Source: Nemertoderma westbladi (lineage: Eukaryota; Xenacoelomorpha; Nemertodermatida; Nemertodermatidae). From it: a stretch of 34,210 bases of DNA. The stretch's first letter is position 1. Every line of letters starts with the position of its first letter. The notes beneath the pieces were generated by a model that did no database searches, was not told the DNA's origin, and was given only the letters and a program-made list of their open reading frames with translations. The stretch is from contig JAUCBJ010006462.1 of NCBI GenBank assembly GCA_032718475.1, positions 1-34,210 of the forward strand. The letters run 5' to 3'. Made by a program: the position numbers and the translations under genes. Positions 27,209-34,210 of this stretch are shown here, piece after piece.

Positions 27209-27650
27209 CTACTACTAGGATCGGCATGCTGCATTGCAGCTGCATATTTAAGAATGCTGTGCCGGCTTATCGACAAAATTGCACCGCCACAACTCCCTAT
27301 CACCCATGACATTTGCTAGATCATCCGCATCTTCAAGGCCAGTGTCCTTTAAGATGCGTCTCAAAAAAGTAATGGGCTGTCCACCATGCTTATTCACTCC
27401 ATGAGTCTGCCAAAGTACAAGATTATGCACTGGCTGGTCCTCACGACAAAAGCAATGTCCTGCAAAGCGGAGGCAATTTTGTTCTAGTGTCAAGTTTGGG
27501 GGAACCAATGAGACACCTCCAATGTTATATAGTGTCTGGTTGGAGATGTGTGCATTGTACTTGACATAATGAACCCGGCGTAGCATTCTTGTGAATGTGC
27601 CATCCAGAGATTTGGTGTCCTCAGCAGTTAGAGCCCAGCATGGACTCCCA
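27209..27650 (-). mobile_element. LINE D-family 3' fragment E1
   Basis: Matches the 3' end of LINE D (16416-about 16860): (TAG)n tail, 3' UTR, and the last about 140 codons of the ORF. Short open piece 27248-27586 begins at RMLRRVHY. Differences from D (for example FCREDQ versus FRCEDQ) show it is a separate copy. 5' truncated. Confidence 0.9.
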
Positions 27651-27933
27651 TACTACTAGGATCGGATGCTGCATTGCAGCTGCATTTTTAAGAATGCTGT
27701 GCCGGCTTATCGACAAAATTGCACCGCCACAACTCCCTATCACCCATGACATTTGCTAGATCATCCGCATCTTCAAGGCCAGTGTCCTTTAAGATGCGTC
27801 TGAAGAAAGTCATGGGCTGTCCACCATGCTTATTCACTCCATGAGGCTGCCAAAGTACAAGATTATGCACTGGCTGGTCCTCACGGCGAAAGCAATGTCC
27901 TGCAAAGCGGAGGCGATTTTGTTCTAGTGTCAA
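27651..27933 (-). mobile_element. LINE D-family 3' fragment E2
   Basis: Second, shorter copy of the same 3' end (ORF piece 27688-27933). Its TAG tail abuts the 5' truncation point of E1 at 27650/27651, giving a head-to-tail pair. Confidence 0.9.
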
Positions 27934-28715
27934 AACAAAGAGTTAAAGTTGCGTTAGGTCCAAAACTAACTATAGGTTATAACTATAGGAAATCTAACTT
28001 TAGGTCCTAAAGAGCGTAAGGTCCCATTGCCATTTAAAGGAGCAGGTTAGTAAAGGAGCAGGTTACAGAGGCGTATTGGGGGAACCAAAACAATAAACGA
28101 AAGTTAACACATGTTACAAGATTATGCAGATTACTTAATTAGGTCTTTGTTTTGTACTCACCCAGAAGCGCCAACATTGATATATTAATTATCAATTACT
28201 TGTTTGCGTGTTAATATACTGTAATTAGAGCATAAAATAATTTGTAAAATTTAAGCAATTTTACTAATAATTGACTTCTTTCAGTGAGTTAGTGCAGGGG
28301 TCAAATTATATTATTGAATTAAATACCAAATTGTTAACATAATTTTCATCCTGTTAGAAAAGGTTTATAAAGAAGAAAACACCTCTATGCAGTAAATGGC
28401 ATTATTAAAACTACTGTAATAAATTCATTTTTTTTGGTTAATTGTAAATTTTCGATCTCTTGGTGCAGGGGGTAATTTTCATTTTTTCACACTAAAAATA
28501 ATTTGTATGTTGATTTCGGATAGAAAGGCAACTTTTTAGTTGGTAGACAAATAAAAATTCAACAAAAACTGAAAATCGGCCCACCCTAATGCACATGTAC
28601 AAATACAACGTTTGTAATAACAAATGATAAAATAAAAGAAATAGGGAAAATCTGTTAAACCCTTAAATCCTTTAACCCTATTAGTACCCGGGCTATAAAA
28701 TGTTGTACAAATACC
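27934..28715. other. AT-rich non-coding stretch
   Basis: No gene. Has a 16-bp direct duplication, TAAAGGAGCAGGTTA, near 28035-28066. Confidence 0.5.
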
Positions 28716-28751
28716 GGGGGGGGGGGGGGGGGGGGTCATATTGACCCCCCC
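28716..28751. repeat. 20-G tract with G7/C7 inverted repeat
   Basis: Twenty consecutive G at 28716-28735, then TCATATTGA, then seven C. It can form a G-quadruplex or a G/C hairpin. A related junction, GGGAGGGTCATATTGAC, lies at 30211-30227. Confidence 0.9.
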
Positions 28752-29204
28752 TCTCTAAAATCTACAAATATTTACGAAAACGTCTGATTTTTTGTTTGTA
28801 CGTAGGTCTTGGATCTACGTTGTCTGTATCCGACCGAAAAAAAAATTTTCGAAAAAATGTACTGGGGTGGTTATATTGCAGCACCAAAATTACAAGTATT
28901 GCACAATTTTCACCAAATTTGAAAGTTACATTTTCGGCTAATTATTTTTCAATACAGGTTTTCTGTGGTGCAAAATACATTGGAAAATATTAAAAAATGA
29001 TATGATTACTATAAATGGTTGTTTAGTCCTCTCAACGTAGGAAAAAAATGAAAAAAACAAGTAACCAGCACTTTTCAGTTAGAACACAAAATTTTTAATT
29101 CACTTATACGATGCTATAAATTTACATTTTCAGGTTTTCTAGGGCGCTGATTCTAATGGAATACATTTCTAATATGCCAGATCTTTTGTACTTGTATTTT
29201 TCGG

Positions 29205-30005
29205 CGTAATTTGGCAAATTTTGGTGCTAGCACCAAATTTCGTACCCATCACCAAAAAGTACAAGTTTGCGATGTCCAGTGCTGTTTTTATTGATTCCAT
29301 CGGATTCAGGACCCTCATAAACCCGTATAACGCAAGAAACAATGTGATACTATCTACTTATCAATTTGCATATTTTCCAAAATTTGGTGCTGGCACAACA
29401 ATTTTCACCCACCGGCGAAAAATTCAAGTTTGAGAACTCTTATGAAATTTTTACTGATTCCATTGAATTCAAAACCATCACAAACCCGTATAACGCAAGA
29501 AACAAGGTGACACAATCAATTGATATATTTGATGGTTTTCAAAATTTGGTGCTAGCACCACATTTTGCACCCACATCCGAAAAATACAAGTTTGAGATGT
29601 CTAGTTCGATAATTATATTGTCCATTGAATTCAGAACAGCCATAAACCTCTAAAACGCAAGAAATAAATTGTCACAAGCAATTTTATCTATTGAATGGAT
29701 TTTCAAAATTTCGTGCTAGCACCAAAATTTGCACACAGCACCGATAAATACAAGTTTGATACGCTTGGTGCAACTCGTATATATTTCATCGAATCCAGAA
29801 ACCCAAAAAACCCCAATTGCGTAAAAAACAAGTTTCAAACGATCAATTTACAAAATTGACTTATTTCAAAATTTGGTGCTGGCACCAAAATTTGGCACCC
29901 ACCGAAAAAAACAAGGTGAAATTTCTAAATCAATTTATATGAATTCCATCAAATTTCTAACACCAAAAAACCGGTGTAAATCAAAAATAGAGATGTTACA
30001 ATTCA
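29205..30005. repeat. 163-bp tandem satellite with a palindromic core
   Basis: Five imperfect units whose cores (GGTGCTAGCACC or variants) start at 29223, 29386, 29548, 29712 and 29875, spacings 163, 162, 164 and 163 bp. The core is embedded in an AAATTT...AAATTT palindrome. A second shared block is CCCGTATAACGCAAGAAAC. Short ORFs here are chance. Confidence 0.88.
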
Positions 30006-30237
30006 TATTTAATGAAATGTAATTTTCAAAAAACGTCTCAAAAAAAAGTGCCAAAAGTAGGGTTAAAAAATGGTGCTATAACTCGAAAACTACCCAATAT
30101 TTTTGAAAACGGTTTTCACCACTAGGAAGACAATAGATTTTTAGGAAAAGTCATACAATTTCAGATTCCCAACTGCGTTTGTTTCAGAATTATAATAAAA
30201 AAACCACGGGGGGGAGGGTCATATTGACGTATATATA

Positions 30238-31128
30238 TCGTAATGCTGCTATTTTTTCTGAGAATCCTATTCCATTCTGGATTCAGCCCTAAGTCCAGAC
30301 GTTTCAGACTTTGGCCCGAGAACATCTGATGGCTGGAGTTTTAAGAACGCAAATCTATTAACTTATCATACCGCATCTTATTTCATATGCATTTCATGCG
30401 GCATCTTAATACTCTTATAACACATACTAACTCTGTTCACCGCACTGTTTGTTGCTGTTTTATATTGTTGTTAATTGTTGTCAATTGATGTTTATATTAA
30501 TGGATGTTATATTTGGAGAATACCGATAAATAATCGTAAACCCCTCAACTTTCTTAATTACTGAGGTAAGCAGAAGGGTCTACCGGTAGCAACTACGACT
30601 CAAATTATAGTGGTTTTTGTGTGGATTAAATGCTATTTCATACTCCCTACATGTGTCAGTTGCAATCCTCCTTATATATGATAAAAATCAGTGATGGCGG
30701 GCAATTTAGTGTGAATTAGTGTGAAGTAGTGTGAAGTCGTGTGAAGGTTAATAAAGCATCTCCTAAAGAATGCGCTATTTGCGAGATTCTATAGCTATCT
30801 AGTTGTGATTAGTGTAAGTCATAACTCTGTTTTATACTTAAAGCGCCACGTCCTAAAGGAACTGTTAATATTTCCCCGAAAGTAAATATAGTTGTCGGAG
30901 ATTATATAGTAGCGATCAATCGAATAATACAAAGTAGCCTACACCGCAATAACTTTCTCTGGACCCGAATCCAGTCTCCCACACAGTGGGTTATACGCCG
31001 CGAACGGACTGGCTTCGGTGGATGTAAATTCAGTACACCAGGTAATTGGTAAGGGCAAAAGTCGATTTATAATTAAAGGGAGCTTTAAATTGGCAGGTTA
31101 ACTGCTAAAAAGTCTAAAAGCGCGAACA
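30238..31128 (+). repeat. Dispersed repeat R2 (empty site for LINE D)
   Basis: Second copy of R1 without the LINE, joined cleanly at 30301-30324. Includes structured module S3. See R1. Confidence 0.85.
30900..31050 (+). repeat. Structured module copy S3
   Basis: Nearly identical to S1. The CCAGTC (30971) / GACTGG (31007) pairing is kept. Confidence 0.75.
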
Positions 31129-31449
31129 CCGGAGCCGACCCTAAGGTTCCTCTTTCGATAGCTGCTACCCGAAGGTAGGGGTGGGCGCTACTTCTATACC
31201 AAAAATAGTTATAAATTCTTCGGCATATACAGTACGTCGATAGTATAAGCTCAGCTGGAAGAAATCTCATATTAACTATGTAATAAAGAAAGTCTATAAA
31301 ATCTGCTGGTATATTCCATAAGCTACGTTATATCTTCCCACTACACATACCTCACCAGCTATACTTCACAGTAATTAACCCCTATCTAACATATATTTGG
31401 TAGTTTCTATGGATCAGTCCTTCATCAATCCACTCTGCAAAAAAATAAA
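31129..31449. other. Non-coding stretch
   Basis: No gene seen. Weak resemblance of AATTAACCCCTAT near 31375 to 15085 only. Confidence 0.4.
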
Positions 31450-31498
31450 TACTACTACTATTTTCAAGATTGCTGTGCCGGCTTGTCGACTAAAATGC
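31450..31498 (-). mobile_element. Minimal LINE D-family tail fragment
   Basis: (TAG)n tail plus GCTGTGCCGGCTTGTCGAC, as in LINE D 3' ends, with about 25 bp missing between tail and conserved block. Confidence 0.65.
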
Positions 31499-31504
31499 TT
31501 AAAA

Positions 31505-32140
31505 TGAATTTACGACATATGCTATGGTAAATCTGAAAGCAGATTTGGTATCAGCATTGTTTAATATATAATTTATATTATCAAAGCTCTTTTCCATGTT
31601 TTGGATTGATTTTGAGCATATTTGATTCCTATTGAATCTACGTCACTCATCACAGTTGTTCGTGATACCATTTTTTGAACTAAAATTGACAATTGTGAAA
31701 AAACTAGATATCCTATGGTAAATCTTAAAGCAAGTTTGTAATCAGCATTATTTAATTATACATAGTTCATATGAACAAAGCCCCATTCATTGTTATAGAT
31801 TGATTTTGAGCATATTTGATTCTTATTGAATATATGTCACTCATCACAGTTGTCCGCGATGCCATATTTTGAACTAAATTTACAATTGTGAAAAAACTTG
31901 ATATGTTACCACAAATCTGAAAGCAGATTTGGAATCAGCATTATTTAATTACATATAATTCATATAAACAAAGCTCCATTCAATGTTATAGACTGATTTT
32001 GAGCACATTTGATTCTTAATGAATCTACGTAACTCATCACAGTTGTTCGCGATACCATTTTTTAAATAAAATTGACAATTGTGAAAATACTTGATATGCT
32101 ATGGCAATTCTGAATGCAGATTTGGAATCAGCATTGGCCA
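31505..32140. repeat. 192-bp tandem satellite
   Basis: Units begin near 31521, 31712, 31905 and 32098 (spacing 191, 193, 193). Shared blocks are AAATCTGAAAGCAGATTTGG, GATTGATTTTGAGCA and CTCATCACAGTTGT. About 3.2 units. Confidence 0.88.
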
Positions 32141-32374
32141 ACATTTTTGAATTTATGATCCGGCCTAACGTATATGTATCTTGTGACAAGGACAAAATAT
32201 CGCACAAGTGTAAATGACTATCTATGCACTAATTGGTTAGTTATTCGTAGAACTGTTATTCGAACACAACACGAACACAACTGTTCGTTTTTGAACTATA
32301 GTCTATTATATTGACTTAGAGCTGCCCATATGATGATGTTGAGATATTTGTTTCTGTAGGAACACTATACTTAC

Positions 32375-32560
32375 TACATCCTGGAACACAGTATCCCCAA
32401 TTCCCGGGTAGGATGTTTCCATCTCCATCTACAAATGTTGGACACCAACTTTGATCAACAGAAATCGCTTTACATTCATTGTACTCAACATCCTCTAAGG
32501 TGAACGGAATCACGCAGTTCCTGAAGGGTCTTGGTCCTGAGTTGGTTCGGCAAAGTTCAT
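32375..32560 (-). CDS. Exon encoding a fibronectin type II-like module (host gene)
   Basis: On the minus strand, a T-rich tract and CCCAG at 32561 act as acceptor, and GTAAGTA from 32374 as donor, bounding 186 bp (62 codons) with phase 1 at both ends. This is the symmetrical type used by shuffled extracellular modules. It encodes six Cys with NCVIPF, YNEC, SWCPT.VDGDG and NWGYC, the FN2 pattern C.FPF...Y..C....WC.T..D.DG....WGYC plus an extra outer Cys pair. FN2 modules are disulfide-bonded, secreted or extracellular, and often bind collagen or accompany proteases. Neighbouring exons are not visible, so the gene is unidentified. Confidence 0.75.
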
Positions 32561-32843
32561 CTGGGATCACAAAAAATATATATATCCTGGTTTGTAGGCA
32601 CTACAAGAAAAATAACTAATAGGATGTTTAATTATTTAATAATATTTGATTGTCACTTAGCCATAAGTAGGAATCCAGTAGGACCATTACAAAATATAAT
32701 TCATGGTAAACTATACATACAACTACTAGTTCGAGTGAGCGTAAGTAAACTGCTAGTGGTCTTCAAAGTATTAAATAAAATATTAATAATAGCTACTTGA
32801 ACTGCTTTATCTACACAGTACTGCAGTATAGCTGTATTGCATA
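32561..32843. other. Non-coding (intron of the FN2-like gene and flank)
   Basis: AT-rich, no supported gene. On the minus strand it provides the acceptor-side intron. Confidence 0.4.
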
Positions 32844-34148
32844 ATGCTGCACTCTGTTCCTGACAGCAATGCTGTCCCTGTCAGTCAGCGACGTAATTCT
32901 TCTATTGACCAATCGGTTAGAAATAAATGTACCAGTAACGGTACTGGTAATGATAAAAGTATATCAGATTCCTCCAGTGTATCAGATATAGATATGCCTC
33001 CCACTGACACTAATACCCAGTGGGCAGAGAATAAGGTAGACGATGAGGTGGATCTTAGTGCCAGTTCTCTGGTAATCATACTTAATCCTTTCTTGTCCTT
33101 TCTCCTACAATGCACTTCTACCTGTACCTATGAGGTCGGGAGTGCAGCCTGTCTTAAACGTTTCACAGCGGAGGAGATTTGGAAGGCTAAAGTCCTTCTA
33201 TTTACGAGAGCGGAGATGGGTAGCGAGCTGAAGAATCGGCGTGACACGCCTGACCGCAGTGCGAGTGAGGCCAACGTTAAAGACTCATGGGATAAACTTC
33301 GGGAGTTGGATCGATGTGATAAGTTGCCTGTGATCGCAGTGGAGGCTCTAGATGCCTTGTCGTTGCCTTCCCTCCCTCCGACGAATAGTTCGGTCTCCAA
33401 TGATGCACGGGAAGCACTACAGTCTGCGAGTTTCTCAGTTCTAGACGATAAAATCCTTTGTTTGGATACGAATATTAAGGATCAGATGAAGGCATTGGAG
33501 ACCACCTTCATGTCAGAGTTAATTTAGGTTAGCCGTAAATTGGAAACACTGTCAGCTTCTGGGTTCGTTAGGTCCTCGGATCCGGTGGATAGGGCTTCCG
33601 CTTCAGGTACCGGTACCGGAAGTACCAGTAGGCAGACTGCTTTGGGGGGTACCGGTGACGCCCCATGTCTCGTTGATCCTCCCCCGGCGGGTCGGCCCTC
33701 GTTTAGGGACGTTGTGAATTCCACCCAATCACGTCAGTTCGCGCAGCCCGCGCAGTATCAGAGAGGTAATTATTATAGTGCAGGAAATATGTATTCCTCG
33801 AGTGTCGGAAATCGCCCCTCCGGTAGGTTGAACCCAAGTCGAGGCTATTACTCACCTCTGGCCACACCCAATAGATCTCCGGCAACATCGTTTGGGGTTA
33901 GGGGAAGTGCGAAACGCCCACGTCCGAATTCCAATGAGGAGGAAGATCGGGAGGTGGAAGAAGTTGCGGATGGAGGCGGTCAGTGGAGAACGCAACCCCC
34001 ACGTCGACAACGTAAACCGATGGTAAACCGTTCGAATAAGTTGGAGGCAGTGTTGAACCCCGCAACATCAGGTGTGTGTGTTCGAGAGTGGACCTACCGT
34101 AGTGCTGGGTTTCGTGCTCCCGATGGGCAACGGGGGTCCAACCGGTAA
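32844..34148 (+). pseudogene. Non-LTR retrotransposon ORF1-like protein with one TAG
   Basis: A single frame of about 434 codons from ATG 32844, interrupted only by TAG 33525-33527. Residues 1-75 are Ser/Asn/Asp-rich. About 105-190 (RFTAEEIWKAKVLLF...KNRRDTPDRSASEANVKDSWDKLRELDRCDKLPVIAVEALDALSLPSLPP) follows a pattern I associate with ORF1 proteins of CR1/L2-like LINEs. Then comes a short coiled coil spanning the TAG (LDDKILCLDTNIKDQMKALETTFMSELI / VSRKLETL) and a basic Ser/Arg/Pro tail. No RT is visible before the window ends, so ORF2 would lie to the right. The TAG may be a nonsense mutation of a Gln or Trp codon. Confidence 0.6.
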
Positions 34149-34210
34149 TATGCTAATTCAAATCTGTTCTAAAAACTAAATATGGCGTCACAAACTATCT
34201 CATCAAACTC

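Noticed and set aside
29221-29653. Short plus-strand ORFs in 29221-29653
   Set aside because: They follow the 163-bp satellite period, so they are repeats read by chance, not genes.
12933-33527. Alternative genetic code with TAG as sense
   Set aside because: Two in-frame TAG codons (12933, 33525) with open continuation were tempting, but ordinary stops of all three kinds end other frames and the elements are otherwise decayed.

Overview
The window looks like repeat-rich, transposon-dense DNA from a metazoan, most likely a marine invertebrate. The reasons are BEL/Pao-type LTR retrotransposons (animal-specific elements), non-LTR retrotransposons, a tRNA-derived SINE head, simple satellites, a TATA/initiator promoter, and one exon of an extracellular fibronectin-II-like module bounded by spliceosomal splice sites. 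Species cannot be named from sequence alone; an arthropod or other protostome is a guess.

Layout. (1) 1-3130 and 8481-about 8800: one decayed BEL/Pao element (A), split by (2) a 5350-bp terminal-repeat element (C, 3131-8480) flanked by a 5-bp target duplication ACCCG and carrying gag-like ORFs on the minus strand but no recognisable pol. (3) 9426-13196: an unrecognised, intact, tightly packed set of plus-strand ORFs (275, 680 and 212 aa, plus an 86-codon extension behind a single TAG). ORF2 ends in three zinc knuckles, and ORF2/ORF3 share an ATGA stop-start. (4) 13981-14600: a SINE head, then a promoter-like block with a six-unit heat-shock-element array, a TATA box, an initiator and a splice donor. 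(5) 16329-18608: a dispersed repeat (R1) holding a 5'-truncated non-LTR retrotransposon (D) with a 24-bp target duplication. The empty version of the same repeat lies at 30238-31128 (R2). (6) 18383-19990: long non-coding tandem duplications, including a structured module. (7) 20801-26601: a second BEL/Pao element (B) with gag, zinc finger, protease and integrase relics; reverse transcriptase and RNase H are deleted. (8) 27209-32140: LINE 3' fragments, a 20-G tract, a 163-bp satellite, R2, and a 192-bp satellite. (9) 32375-32560: the FN2-like exon on the minus strand. (10) 32844-34148: a non-LTR retrotransposon ORF1-like protein broken by one TAG.

The strongest unexplained signal is a 20-bp hairpin, consensus GGAAGGCTTGCGAGCCTACC. 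It occurs nine times between 150 and 13385, never inside the nested element C and never seen after 13400. It lies in coding and non-coding DNA, is read in two different frames (GRLASLP or WKAREPT), and in one place forms part of an exact 78-bp tandem repeat. It behaves like a mobile or amplifying palindromic mini-element that inserts into protein-coding genes, and it ties element A to the novel ORF cluster. The cluster itself, intact among decayed neighbours and organised for coupled translation, is the best candidate for an undescribed genetic element.
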